Positions 31,148-39,462 of a stretch of 39,462 nt of DNA are shown here, piece by piece. A program made the position numbers and the translations under genes. Source of the stretch: an uncultured Ruminococcus sp. (GTDB lineage: Bacteria > Bacillota > Clostridia > Oscillospirales > Ruminococcaceae); assembly GCA_937910385.1 (NCBI GenBank), contig CALEPT010000150.1, positions 1 through 39,462 of the forward strand. Reading direction: 5' to 3'. Within the stretch, counting starts at the first letter, position 1. The number at the start of each line of letters is the position of its first letter. The notes beneath the pieces are model-generated. The model searched no databases, was not told the origin of the DNA, and was given only the letters and a program-made list of their open reading frames with translations.

Positions 31148-33376
31148 ATGATCAAGCTTTCACGTCTTACAGGCTGCATTATGTCCGCCGTAATATGCGC
31201 CGGAGCGCTGCCGTTCACCGCAGGCGCTGACAATACAGAGCTATCACTGACAAGCTATATAGACACGTCCGATGGCATAACCATAAGTGCAGACAAAATA
31301 AGCACAAATAATTACAAGGACACAAAATATAATAATCCCATTTCGTCGGATTTCTTCTGCGCAGATCCTACGGCTGTGGAGTATAATGGCAGGCTCTATG
31401 TGTACGGCACGAACGACCATGAGCAGTATCTTGCAAAGGGGGGAGACGCCGACAATACATATGAGCAGATAAAGTCTTTCGTCATACTCTCTACCGACGA
31501 TATGGTGAACTGGACTTATCATGGAGAGATAAATACGGGAGAGATAGCTCCGTGGATATATAATTCATGGGCTCCGACCATAGCGTCGCGTGTTGAGGCG
31601 GACGGCAAGACACATTTCTATCTTTATTTCTCCAACAACGGACTCGGAGTAGGGGTTATTCATGCGACCGATCCTCTTGGTCCGTGGGACGATCCTCTTG
31701 GCAAGCCTCTTATAGACACTAATACTCCCGGACTTAAGGATTGTCCTAATCCTTTCGATCCCGGCGTAGTGATCGACGATAACGGAGTTGGCTGGCTCTC
31801 ATTCGGTGCGGGAAAGGCTTCATCGGGGACGACATTTATGCCGGGATCGGCAAGGATAGTTCAGCTGGGAGATGATATGCTTTCATTTGCAAGTGATTTT
31901 GCAGTTATTCCTGCGGCTTATAATTTTGAGGCAAGCGAGCTAAACTATATCAATGGTACATATGTATACACTTATTGTTCCGACTGGAGCGATCACAGCG
32001 AGGAATGGCCCTATGAATGTGATTCGCCATCAGGCTGCGGAATGGTGTATATGACCACTAAAACGCCGCTCGATCCGTCAAGCTGGGAAATGAAGGGCGA
32101 ATGCTTTGTAAACCCCGGTGTATCGGGATTTGATTATTCAAACAACCACACTCATATGCATAAGTTCAACGGTAAGTGGTATATGTTCTATCACACTCAG
32201 TCTCTGCGCAGGGGAATGGGAATAAACGGAGGCTACAGAAGTCTTTGCGCGGACGTTATAAACGTTGACGAGAATACTGTTACCATTGAAAAGACCGGAG
32301 GGACCAAAAAGGGGCTTAAGCCGATAGTTCACACTGATGCCTTTTCTATAAACAATGCTGCAGATCTTAATAATACTGCCGATATAATGTATGATGTCAC
32401 GGATAATGCCGCTCCGATAGTTATAAGCGAAGGGGAAGGCTCATGAATAAGTGTGAAAGACGTCGAGTTTACACCATCCGACGAAAATGATGAGGATGAA
32501 GCTTCCGAGCTCATCAAAACAGCAGTTGATTCGATAGATTATAATATAACAGTTACCAGTGTTGATATGGATACTACAGTCTCGATGTATCCTGCAACGA
32601 GTACAGGCAAGGACTGTGTCGGATCAGTGGATGTCTCCGGTACGGGCAAGTATACTATCACCTGTGATCTTGGCGGAGCAGGCGGGCTTATGAACATGGG
32701 CTACTTCAAAGTGAGTAACGACGCCCAGATAACATTTGTCATTGACAGTATAACAGTTAACGGGAAGTACGATATAGACATTTCCTCCGAACTGACAAAT
32801 ACAAGAGAGTGGGCAGATGGTCTGAGAAATATCTGGAACGGCTTCTCTGATGGCGACAAAGTGTATTATTCCGATTATGCTGAGTTCAGGTATGTTAAGG
32901 CGAATGACGCTATAGAATTCTTTGCGGCAGAAAACATTTCGTCCGGAGGCGGCGGTAATGCGCCTTTTATAGAGGATGAGACTTGGTTCTTTGCAAATGT
33001 AAAGGGAACAGGCCGTATTGAGGTAAGGCTCGATTCACCAACAGGCGATGTCCTCACAAGTGTTGACTTTGACTCGGCAGATAAATTTGTGACTGTAAAA
33101 AGCGGAGCAATAGCACCCGTTGGCGGTACTCACGACCTGTACTTCATCTTCTCGGGAAAGGATATAGCCTTTGATTCGTGGACATTTTCCTACAGTGATA
33201 CGGTACGTGGTGACGTCAACTCGGACGGAGTCTTTAATGTAGCAGATCTTGTTGCTATGCAGGAGTATATACTCGGAAAGGGTAGTCTGAACAACTGGCA
33301 GGCAGGCGATCTGATAAGTGACGGTAAGCTCAATGTGTTTGATCTGGTACAAATGAGAAAGGCACTTCTCAATTAA
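31148..33376 (+). pseudogene. GH43-CBM-dockerin xylan-degrading enzyme interrupted by an in-frame TGA
   Basis: One reading frame runs from ATG 31148 (after AGGGAGGT) to 33376 with a single stop, TGA, at 32444-32446. Order: signal peptide ending FTAGA (1-27); five-bladed GH43 domain with SSDFFCADPTAVEYNGRLY (catalytic Asp), PNPFDPGV and FEASELNYINGTY (catalytic Glu region); then a beta-rich module; a CBM6-like module (GTGRIEVRLDSPTGD); and a two-repeat dockerin (GDVNSDGVFNVADL, GDLISDGKLNVFDL). At the stop the reading is GEGS-TGA-ISVKDVEF, where related CBM6 modules have Trp (TGG). A single G-to-A change would explain it. Unread, the product is a 432-residue GH43 with no dockerin; the downstream GTG at 32453 has no ribosome-binding site. 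Confidence 0.82.
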
Positions 33377-33384
33377 GGCATGTA

Positions 33385-33419
33385 ATACGCCGCGTTTTCT
33401 GCACACTTTCGCGGCGTAT
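33385..33419 (+). terminator. Hairpin after the dockerin gene
   Basis: ATACGCCGCG (33385-33394) pairs with CGCGGCGTAT (33410-33419). It has little U-run. Confidence 0.6.
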
Positions 33420-33449
33420 CTGCAATTAAAAGGGACAAATCAGAAAAAG

Positions 33450-33495
33450 TCAGCTGTATTCTTCTTTTGGGTGAGGAATACAGCTGATTTTCTTC
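33450..33495. terminator. Second hairpin, terminator-like
   Basis: TCAGCTGTATTC (33450-33461) pairs perfectly with GAATACAGCTGA (33476-33487), followed by TTTTCTTC. It may back up termination of the GH43 transcript or terminate the minus-strand gene at 33588. Nothing else is seen in 33377-33587. Confidence 0.65.
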
Positions 33496-33587
33496 AGAGC
33501 GTTTAATAAATCACGATATCTGCTTTTATGATACAGATACGCGCAGAAATCTACGTAGTTCAAGATATTAAAGTATGTTTATCAGGA

Positions 33588-33977
33588 TCATTTCTCCGGA
33601 AGCACCTCTGACAAGGCATATACTGCATTTTTTACGCAGTCATCGCATTTGCACAGAACAGCTCCTGTAGTGATGCCTTTCAAGTCCTTGCACACCGTTG
33701 CTCCGCACATTTGTCTGAAGCGCATAAATATGTTTTTGGCTGCCGCAGTGGATGACCTGCCCTTGGTGACAAGACCGGCTATCATGACTGCGCCTATCAG
33801 CGCTCCGCAATCTCCCTCCATGCAGCCCATCCCAGCACCGAATCCGGAGGCTGCTGAAATGAGGTTATCCTGAGAGATCTCCACAAGATCTGCGCATGAA
33901 GCCGCTACTGCCTGACAGCAATTGCAGCCGCTTCGCTTAAAATAAATTGCTTTATCCGCACGTTCATTTATATTCAT
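33588..33977 (-). CDS. C_GCAxxG_C_C family redox-type protein
   Basis: A 129-residue cytosolic protein. The family pattern of spaced Cys is complete: SGCNCCQAV, FGAGMGCMEGDCGALIGAVMI (the GC-x-G core), FRQMCGATVCKDL and VLCKCDDCV. These proteins are common in anaerobes and thought to bind a metal cluster or carry out thiol redox chemistry; no function is proven. I prefer the ATG at 33977 because GGAG at 33986-33989 is 8 bases upstream. Confidence 0.85.
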   Translation of the reverse strand: MNINERADKAIYFKRSGCNCCQAVAASCADLVEISQDNLISAASGFGAGMGCMEGDCGALIGAVMIAGLVTKGRSSTAAAKNIFMRFRQMCGATVCKDLKGITTGAVLCKCDDCVKNAVYALSEVLPEK

Positions 33978-34063
33978 CACATCATCTCCATTTAAGCCTG
34001 TACAGCTTTTTATTAATAATATTGTACCATATAATGTATAAAAAAACAATACTTAAGATTTAA

Positions 34064-34186
34064 GAGTGGTGTGTCCGCGATACCGAGCCGCAGCGCATAA
34101 CCTGCGCAGGTATGCCGTGCTCTGACCCGCAAGTTTATTTACTGTAGCAGCGGATAGGAGGTGTACGTCCGTCTATCATCACGAAT
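34064..34186 (+). ncRNA. Candidate structured RNA
   Basis: The only unexplained GC-rich intergenic stretch. GTGGTG (about 34067-34072) can pair with CATCAC (about 34178-34183) using one G-U pair that would be an A-C mismatch on the other strand, so plus is favoured. Inside are a strong hairpin (GCATAACCTG with CAGGTATGC), GAGC/GCTC closing it, and GATAG/CTATC. I cannot match it to a named RNA class; 6S-like and other leader RNAs were considered. There is no good reading frame. Confidence 0.3.
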
Positions 34187-34187
34187 T

Positions 34188-34220
34188 AAAAAGGCTCCCG
34201 AGGTATCTCTCCTCAGAAGC
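34188..34220 (-). terminator. Terminator of ftsH
   Basis: On the minus strand GGCTTCTGAGG pairs with CCTCGGGAGCC over a 7-base loop, with wobble pairs, followed by TTTTT. It begins about 10 bases after the ftsH stop. Confidence 0.8.
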
Positions 34221-34228
34221 CCATGCAG

Positions 34229-36064
34229 TTATATCGCCGCTGCTGTTTCCTTGCCAAGTATAGCCATGAATTCCTCGCCGGTGATAGTTTCCTTATTAAG
34301 AAGATATCTCGCGAGTTCGTGCAGCTTTTCTATGTTGTCTGAAAGTATCTTCGCTGCCTTTTCATGAGCAGTCTTTATGATACCGTTGACCTCATCGTCT
34401 ATTCGCGCAGCGGTCTGCGGCGAGCAGGCAAGCGAGGTATCGCCGCCGAGATATTGATTGTTTACCGTCTCGAGCGCTATCATATCGAAGTTGTCGCTCA
34501 TGCCGTAGCGGGTCACCATAGCTCGAGCGAGTTGAGTAGCTTTTTCTATATCGTTTGAAGCGCCGCTCGTGCAGGTGTGGAAAATCAGCTCTTCAGCAGA
34601 GCGTCCCCCCGTGAGGGTAGCAATGCGCGCCAGCGCCTCCTCCTTTGAAAGCAGGAACTTCTCTGCCTCGTCTACCTGCATTGTGTAGCCGAGAGCGCCC
34701 GAGGTTCGGGGAATTATCGTTATCTTATGTACGGGTGCGGAGTCCTTTTGCTTTGCCGCAACGAGCGCGTGACCTATCTCGTGATAGGCGATAATTTCCC
34801 TTTCCTGCTGCGAAATAACGGCGTTCTTTCGCTGATATCCTGCAATGACTACCTCAACGCTCTCCTCAAGGTCGGACTGATTGACCGCCTGTCTGCCGTT
34901 TCTCACGGCTCTCAGAGCAGCCTCGTTTATGATATTAGCAAGCTCTGCGCCCGAGGCTCCCGCGGTCGCCCTTGCAATGGCATTGTAGTCGATATTACCG
35001 TCGGTCTTTATCTTCACCGCGTGTACTTTCATTATAGCCTCACGCCCCAAAAGGTCGGGGAGTTCAACGGGAATACGCCTGTCAAAGCGTCCGGGACGCA
35101 GCAGTGCGGGATCGAGCGACTCGGGGCGATTGGTCGCTGCAAGGATAACAACGCCTTTTTTGCCGTCGAAGCCGTCCATTTCCGTGAGCAGCTGGTTCAG
35201 GGTCTGCTCGCGTTCATCGTTGCCGCCGAGCTGACCGTCACGTTTCTTGCCGATCGTGTCTATCTCGTCAATGAAGACTATGCACGGTGCTTTTTCGTTC
35301 GCCTGCTGAAAAAGGTCGCGCACCTTAGCCGCACCCATACCGACGAACATCTCAACGAACTCAGAGCCTGATATCGAGAAGAATGGTACATTCGCCTCAC
35401 CCGCAACAGCCTGTGCAAGCAAAGTCTTGCCTGTTCCGGGAGGTCCCACAAGGAGTGCTCCCTTTGGTAGATTTGCACCTATATCGGCATATTTGTTCGG
35501 GTTGTGGAGAAAATCGACTATCTCAGCCAGAGCCTCCTTAGCCTCGTCCTGCCCCGCAACGTCGGCAAAGGTCTTGCCGGTCTGCGCCTTGACGTATATC
35601 TTCGCATTGCTCTTGCCGAACGACATTGCATTGCCCATGCCGCCCATACGCTTGCCTATGCTCTTGAAGAGTATATTCCACAGCACGATCATGAAAACTA
35701 TCGGCAGCACCCACGAGAACAGAAATCCCTGAAGAGGACTTGTCTCTTCTATAGAACCCGTGAAGTCTATGTTTCCGTTCTTGCTGAGCCTGTCAACAAG
35801 ATCAGGATCCTCTATTCTGACAGTCGAATATACCTGTGACTGTCCATCTGCTCCCGTAACTTCAAATTTTATTTCAGAGTCCTCTATCTGCACCTGAGTG
35901 ACTGTACCGGCCTCTATCTGCTTGAGAAAAAAGCTGTAGTTAGTCTCTTTTACCTTTGATGCGTTTATCATTGGCTTTACCATCGCATTGAATATAAGCA
36001 GCAAAAGCAGACATATCAATCCGAATACCAGATATTGGCGTCTGTTGTTCTTGGATTCATTCAT
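34229..36064 (-). CDS. ftsH: ATP-dependent zinc metalloprotease FtsH
   Basis: A membrane-bound AAA+ protease that removes misfolded membrane and regulatory proteins. Two N-terminal helices (YLVFGLICLLLLLIFNAM and WVLPIVFMIVLWNILF) flank the periplasmic FtsH-ext domain. The AAA domain has Walker A GPPGTGKT, Walker B CIVFIDEID, and second region of homology RPGRFDRRI. The peptidase zinc site is HEIGH with the third ligand in GGRSAEELI. Of the starts, ATG 36064 (611 residues) has AGGGAG 12 bases upstream; ATGs at 36076 and 36088 have no usable site. Length is typical. Confidence 0.95.
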   Translation of the reverse strand: MNESKNNRRQYLVFGLICLLLLLIFNAMVKPMINASKVKETNYSFFLKQIEAGTVTQVQIEDSEIKFEVTGADGQSQVYSTVRIEDPDLVDRLSKNGNIDFTGSIEETSPLQGFLFSWVLPIVFMIVLWNILFKSIGKRMGGMGNAMSFGKSNAKIYVKAQTGKTFADVAGQDEAKEALAEIVDFLHNPNKYADIGANLPKGALLVGPPGTGKTLLAQAVAGEANVPFFSISGSEFVEMFVGMGAAKVRDLFQQANEKAPCIVFIDEIDTIGKKRDGQLGGNDEREQTLNQLLTEMDGFDGKKGVVILAATNRPESLDPALLRPGRFDRRIPVELPDLLGREAIMKVHAVKIKTDGNIDYNAIARATAGASGAELANIINEAALRAVRNGRQAVNQSDLEESVEVVIAGYQRKNAVISQQEREIIAYHEIGHALVAAKQKDSAPVHKITIIPRTSGALGYTMQVDEAEKFLLSKEEALARIATLTGGRSAEELIFHTCTSGASNDIEKATQLARAMVTRYGMSDNFDMIALETVNNQYLGGDTSLACSPQTAARIDDEVNGIIKTAHEKAAKILSDNIEKLHELARYLLNKETITGEEFMAILGKETAAAI

Positions 36065-36097
36065 ATTGGATATCATCTCCCTTATCATTATGACAAA

Positions 36098-36126
36098 ATT
36101 ATATCATACTCTTCAGAAAAAAACAA
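36098..36126 (-). promoter_or_regulatory. Promoter of ftsH (extended -10)
   Basis: On the minus strand TTGTTT (36121-36126), 17 bp, TATAAT (36098-36103) preceded by TGA, an extended -10. It lies between repeat copy 2 and ftsH, so this transcript would not include the repeat. Three TGTGA units at about 36130-36155 lie just upstream. Confidence 0.7.
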
Positions 36127-36224
36127 CTGACAAATTGTGATAAATGTGAAAATTATGTGAAACCTTTTCTATTCAGAAACTTTGGGAATAATGCAACTCC
36201 AAACCAGTATAATTTAAACGGATA

Positions 36225-36474
36225 ATTAATGTCTGCTCAACAACTAAAAATTGGCTTAATATAGCTTTTTAAAGTCAATTTTTAGTTGTCAAAGCGCAAG
36301 AAAAAACAAAGATATTGATAGTTTTTCTTGCGCTTTGTTTTGCCCTTTAGGGCAAAATGAGCTTGACATCAAGAAATGTGACGCGCAAATTCCCTATATT
36401 ATAAAGAATTTGCGCTCCCCGAACGAAGTTCGGGGCAATAACCGCCTTACGGCGGTTATTGAGGACACATTAAT
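36225..36474. repeat. 250-bp structured repeat, copy 2
   Basis: The same length, ends and stem order as copy 1. Stem differences are mostly paired: AACTT/AAGTT becomes AACTA/TAGTT in stem A, AAGTGC/GCACTT becomes AAGCGC/GCGCTT in stem B, and CCCTGAAC/GTTCAGGG becomes CCCCGAAC/GTTCGGGG in stem E. Stem D gains a C-G pair where copy 1 has a wobble. Loops differ freely, except that stem C and the single-stranded segment TGAGCTTGACAT are nearly invariant. It lies between ftsH and the phage remnant, with TATAAT on its right edge but no good -35. Confidence 0.85.
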
Positions 36475-36497
36475 TATAAATTACAGTTTGTAGGGCA

Positions 36498-36722
36498 TCA
36501 TACCCCCAGCGCATTCCTTGTCATACGATAAATCTCCAGCCGCGACAGCGATTTCGGACTATTATTGGTCTGGTTTACTGTCCGGCTGTTGTCGTTGTTA
36601 TAGTAGTTGTTGACCACACCGCCGCTGCCACCGTTCATCATCGCGCCGTAATCGCCAGCGGGGGCTCCCCGCCCGGCCATATCGACGTTCAGCCCGGACT
36701 GCATCGTCAGTGTCATATCCAC
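36498..36722 (-). pseudogene. Phage tail tape-measure C-terminal fragment
   Basis: A 74-codon remnant. Its end, NSPKSLSRLEIYRMTRNALG, is typical of the C-terminus of phage tail tape-measure proteins; before it is a Gly/Asn-rich segment (GGVVNNYYNNDN). No ribosome-binding site or other phage gene is nearby. It lies in the same minus frame as the esterase upstream, separated by that gene's TAG stop plus a few codons (EKDGFIVDMTL) that look like native tail sequence. This marks a recombination junction where phage DNA was deleted or replaced. Confidence 0.65.
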
Positions 36723-36740
36723 GATAAAACCGTCTTTTTC

Positions 36741-38810
36741 CTATGAGCCGAAGTCAATGTTTCCATTCAATAGCTGTTGTCTCATAAGGCAGAGATCAAA
36801 CACGTCCAAGTGTTCATCATGGTTCAGGTCGTAGTCATTCCCGTGTGCGTTTTTTGCCTTCGTCAGCAGCCAGTTCTGCAAATTGGCAGGCTCACGCTTT
36901 GTGGGGATCGTTCCCGAAAACTGTTCCTCCCAGAAATTCACAGCATCGTATATCCAGCCCTCTGCCACCGTTCCCGTGCCGAGTCCGAAGCCGTGGGGAA
37001 GTCCCTCATAGGCATGAAACTCCGTGGGGATACCGTAGCTTTCAAGGGTATTCAGACGGCTCTGCATGGTTTTCCAATTTGCGATACCGTCGCTTGTTCC
37101 CACACAAACATAAGTCGGAGCGTCCGCCTTTGAAGTGTAGGTGTAGCCCGTGTACTGCATGATGACCGCACCTGCCTGTCCGATGTCAGTGCGTCCTGTG
37201 AGCTGTTTCAGATAGTCCGCATTGCCGAGCGTTGCCGCCATTCTTGCACCTGCCGAGCCGCCCCATAAAGAATAATCAACAGGATCGACTTCCAGTGTGT
37301 CGGCATTGTCATGGATAAACTCGATCGCCCTCGCAAGGTCATCATAGGGCGCATCGGGACGGTAGATCAGCGCAAAGGCGTTATATCCCATTTTCGACAA
37401 TTCCAGAGCGTGGGGAAAGCTGTCGTGCATCGCCCCCACATAGGCAAAACCGCCTCCTGCATTGCAAACCGCAAACTTCGCATTATCCTCGCCCTTGAAG
37501 AAGAAAAGTCCCGTGTCACGCAGGCTGCTGTCCGCCTGCATCTCCTCCTCGGTGTAGATGTTGTAGAAGATCTGCTGACCGTTTTCTGCGGCGTTTTTCA
37601 GGTGATTGACAATTTCCACGGTCTTTTCGGGCTTGATGTAGTTGTACCATGTGTAGGTGCTGCTTGAACTCACATCTTTCAGTGTCATATCGTCGGTAAC
37701 AGCCCTGTCCACGGGAAAAAGAAGTCTGCCGAAATCACCGAAAGCTGCCATATTTTTGACTTCACCGACAGTCGTATTCTCGGTCACTTCATCTGTCTGC
37801 ACGGCATCTCCTCCAAAGAACAGCGGCAGAGCGTTGTACATGAACTCACGGCAGGAAATATGATCGTGCTGACCGCCCTCACGCTGATAGAAAACATAGT
37901 GATCGGGGGTAAACACCTCGCTGCGGGAGAGCATTTCCTCTGCCATGTCAATGGACTGTGACTTCACCGTGTCATTCGTGCCGACACCGTGATAGATGAA
38001 ATATCCACGCTCGTCAAGGTCGTTATCCTCCACAAGCTGCTGAATGAAGTCCACATTCTTTTCGATCTGGAAGTCGCCGTAGCCTCCATAGTACCAGCAC
38101 GAACCGCTCATGGGCAGGAAGTAGCGGATATAGTCGGAATCATAGCAGAATTGCAGCCACGTTGTCACCGAGCCGAGTGAGAATCCGCCAAATGCCCTGT
38201 GATCACGACAGGCTTTCAGATCGTCGGGCGAGGTGCTTTCCGCATAGGTGTGGAACTGCCCCTCCACCGCAGGCATCAGATATTCCTCGAAGTCACGGTG
38301 AAACTGGCGAAACTCCGCAACAGAGCCTGAAAAACCGGTGTCGGAATTGTCGTTGTAGAATGTTGCGGACACAAATATCGTCGGTGGAATATCACCCTTT
38401 GCGATCATATTGTCCAGCATATCCGTGATGTTTGCGTACTGAAAATACTCACCTGCATGACCGCCCCAACCGTGCATCAGATAGCAGATGTTGTAGCGTG
38501 TTTCGGTGTCATTTTCATCATACCCATAGGGAAGATAGACGTATGCGGTCTTGGTAATATCGCTCCCGTCACGGACAAAATCCTTGCTGTCATAGGTGAG
38601 CTGCGTGACCGTTCCTGCCTGTTCGATCGGCTGCAAATAATCATCGGGAACGGCGGTACTCATACCCGTCTGGGCGATCTCCTTCACCGTACCCGAACTT
38701 GCGGCAGCTTTCGGCTGCGAGCTTGCCGTATGTTCCTGCTGTGTTCCGCAGCCTGTCAGGAATGACATCAGTGCTGCTGAAAGCAGTGCAAAGCGTTTCA
38801 TAGCGTTCAT
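36741..38810 (-). CDS. Lipoprotein double esterase with a partial dockerin
   Basis: A 689-residue surface enzyme. The lipoprotein signal ends SFLTGCGTQQ (about residue 20). Domain 1 (about 70-330) is a feruloyl/acetylxylan esterase-like fold with oxyanion region YLMHGWGGHAG, nucleophile GGFSLGSV and late His QHDHISC. Domain 2 (about 385-630) is a second alpha/beta hydrolase with nucleophile WGGSAGAR and HGFGLGTG. The C-terminus has LQNWLLTK and one calcium loop, DYDLNHDEHLDVFDL, of a dockerin; the first calcium loop is missing. AAAGGAG is 8 bases upstream of ATG 38810. It probably removes feruloyl or acetyl groups from xylan at the cell surface. Confidence 0.82.
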   Translation of the reverse strand: MNAMKRFALLSAALMSFLTGCGTQQEHTASSQPKAAASSGTVKEIAQTGMSTAVPDDYLQPIEQAGTVTQLTYDSKDFVRDGSDITKTAYVYLPYGYDENDTETRYNICYLMHGWGGHAGEYFQYANITDMLDNMIAKGDIPPTIFVSATFYNDNSDTGFSGSVAEFRQFHRDFEEYLMPAVEGQFHTYAESTSPDDLKACRDHRAFGGFSLGSVTTWLQFCYDSDYIRYFLPMSGSCWYYGGYGDFQIEKNVDFIQQLVEDNDLDERGYFIYHGVGTNDTVKSQSIDMAEEMLSRSEVFTPDHYVFYQREGGQHDHISCREFMYNALPLFFGGDAVQTDEVTENTTVGEVKNMAAFGDFGRLLFPVDRAVTDDMTLKDVSSSSTYTWYNYIKPEKTVEIVNHLKNAAENGQQIFYNIYTEEEMQADSSLRDTGLFFFKGEDNAKFAVCNAGGGFAYVGAMHDSFPHALELSKMGYNAFALIYRPDAPYDDLARAIEFIHDNADTLEVDPVDYSLWGGSAGARMAATLGNADYLKQLTGRTDIGQAGAVIMQYTGYTYTSKADAPTYVCVGTSDGIANWKTMQSRLNTLESYGIPTEFHAYEGLPHGFGLGTGTVAEGWIYDAVNFWEEQFSGTIPTKREPANLQNWLLTKAKNAHGNDYDLNHDEHLDVFDLCLMRQQLLNGNIDFGS

Positions 38811-38845
38811 CTCCTTCGCTCCTTTCTGAAAAATGTGTTTACCGG

Positions 38846-39462
38846 TTACTGCAAATGCAGACTGCTTACCCATTCCACGACTTCGGCAGTATCGTAATTC
38901 TCGCTGAAACGCATACCGTCAAGCCAGTTGCCCGTACCTGCCATTTCAGCAAGGTGAATGCCGCTGTCGCCAATGCCGTTCGAAGTTGATGTGCAGAAAG
39001 GGATAACGTCTTTTCCGCTGAAATCATTATCCATTACAAAATCATTGACCACCCATGAGGCTTCTCTCCACCAGAGAGGATAGCCGATCAGAACAGTATC
39101 ATAGCTGTCCCAGTTCTCCACAGTCGTAGAGACAAGTTCTGTGTGGCGGTTCTCGTCATTATGCTCTGTAACGACACGGCTCTGTTCATCTCTCCAGTTG
39201 AGGTCATCTTCTGTGTAAATATCCACAGGTTTGATCACAAATACATCTGCCCCAAGCGCATCGGCAGCGATCTCTGCGACACCTTTGGTATGTTCCTGCG
39301 CCGAATAATAGACCACAAGGATATTACTGTCAGCGGTCTCATCGGTCGTTTCTTCGGTAGCTTCGGTCTGCGTTTCCTTTTCTGTTACAGCAGCAGTTGT
39401 TACCGCCTCTGTCGCCTGAGTTGTTTCAGCAGTTGTGTCAATACTTTCCTGACTTCCGCAGC
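38846..39462 (-). CDS. Flavodoxin-domain lipoprotein, 5' end outside the window
   Basis: The frame is open to the right edge, so the N-terminus is cut. Visible sequence starts with C-G-S, consistent with a lipobox Cys, then a Thr/Glu-rich linker of about 45 residues (TTAETTQATEAVTTAAVTEK and more), then a flavodoxin domain: ILVVYYSAQEHTKGVAEIAA (phosphate loop), DTVLIGYPLWWREASW, FCTSTSNGIGDSG. A GTG at 39316 is internal. It thus seems to be a membrane-anchored extracytoplasmic flavodoxin, read in the same direction as the esterase 35 bp downstream. It is related to the cytosolic flavodoxin at 30333. Confidence 0.78.
   Translation of the reverse strand, partial: CGSQESIDTTAETTQATEAVTTAAVTEKETQTEATEETTDETADSNILVVYYSAQEHTKGVAEIAADALGADVFVIKPVDIYTEDDLNWRDEQSRVVTEHNDENRHTELVSTTVENWDSYDTVLIGYPLWWREASWVVNDFVMDNDFSGKDVIPFCTSTSNGIGDSGIHLAEMAGTGNWLDGMRFSENYDTAEVVEWVSSLHLQ

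Noticed and set aside
32444..32446. Selenocysteine or Trp recoding of TGA in the GH43 gene
   Set aside because: TGA is a normal stop for several genes here, a CBM has no use for selenocysteine, and no stem-loop of the bacterial SECIS type is apparent just after it.
34064..34186. T-box, SRP RNA, tmRNA or tRNA
   Set aside because: The diagnostic sequences (T-box TGGNACCGCG, SRP GGAAG loop region, tRNA T-arm, terminal CCA) are absent.
36498..36722. A resident prophage
   Set aside because: Only one truncated tail fragment is present; no integrase, capsid, portal or lysis genes are seen nearby.

Overview
The window looks like chromosome of an anaerobic, fibre-degrading Firmicute of the Ruminococcus type (Oscillospiraceae). 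The reasons are two dockerin-bearing secreted enzymes (GH43 at 31148-33376, esterase at 36741-38810), clostridial-style FeoAB, a C_GCAxxG_C_C protein, flavodoxins, moderate GC content and many sigma-A promoters with 17-bp spacers. TGA is an ordinary stop here. I see no rRNA, tRNA, CRISPR array or complete mobile element.

Layout. 146-4366: an oxidoreductase, then a zinc/manganese-type ABC importer operon with a palindromic operator over its promoter. 4500-7377: a LacI-type sensor fused to GGDEF, and a DUF11 protein. 12319-7410 (minus): five nearly contiguous lipid-type genes (PlsC acyltransferase, acyl-CoA ligase, radical SAM enzyme, CDP-alcohol phosphatidyltransferase, permuted NlpC/P60-like protein). 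13582-12719: fructose-bisphosphate aldolase. 13682-14310: a small membrane protein divergent from an XRE regulator. 17544-14427 (minus): a DtxR/MntR-type regulator, a MurL-like epimerase and MurD. 17703-19781: a thioesterase and a cardiolipin synthase. 19990-22854: feoA/feoB with an apparent frameshift, followed by two small Cys-rich membrane proteins. 22887-28105: a C39-like protein, then a phosphonate module (nucleotidyltransferase-cytidylyltransferase-PEP mutase fusion, Fe-alcohol dehydrogenase, phosphonopyruvate decarboxylase) and a thioesterase. 28281-30809: Cu/Zn-SOD-like protein, DUF421 protein, TetR regulator, flavodoxin. 31148-33376: GH43-CBM-dockerin broken by one in-frame TGA. 33588-36064: C_GCAxxG_C_C protein and ftsH. 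36498-39462: a phage tail fragment, a lipoprotein esterase with half a dockerin, and a surface flavodoxin cut by the window edge.

The most unusual items are these. (1) A 250-bp repeat with six nested hairpins is present twice at full length (12340-12589 and 36225-36474) and once as a degraded piece (19786-19860). The two full copies differ by paired changes that keep the stems. One copy abuts a consensus promoter and so forms nearly the whole leader of the lipid operon. (2) The five-gene lipid operon itself has no pathway I can name. (3) A MurD/MurL pair suggests the L-Glu-then-epimerise route to peptidoglycan D-Glu in a Firmicute. (4) A fused FeoAB reading frame is split at an A-rich tract. 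(5) The phosphonate cluster carries its own nucleotide-activation domains. All functional calls rest on motif reading by eye; no database search was run.
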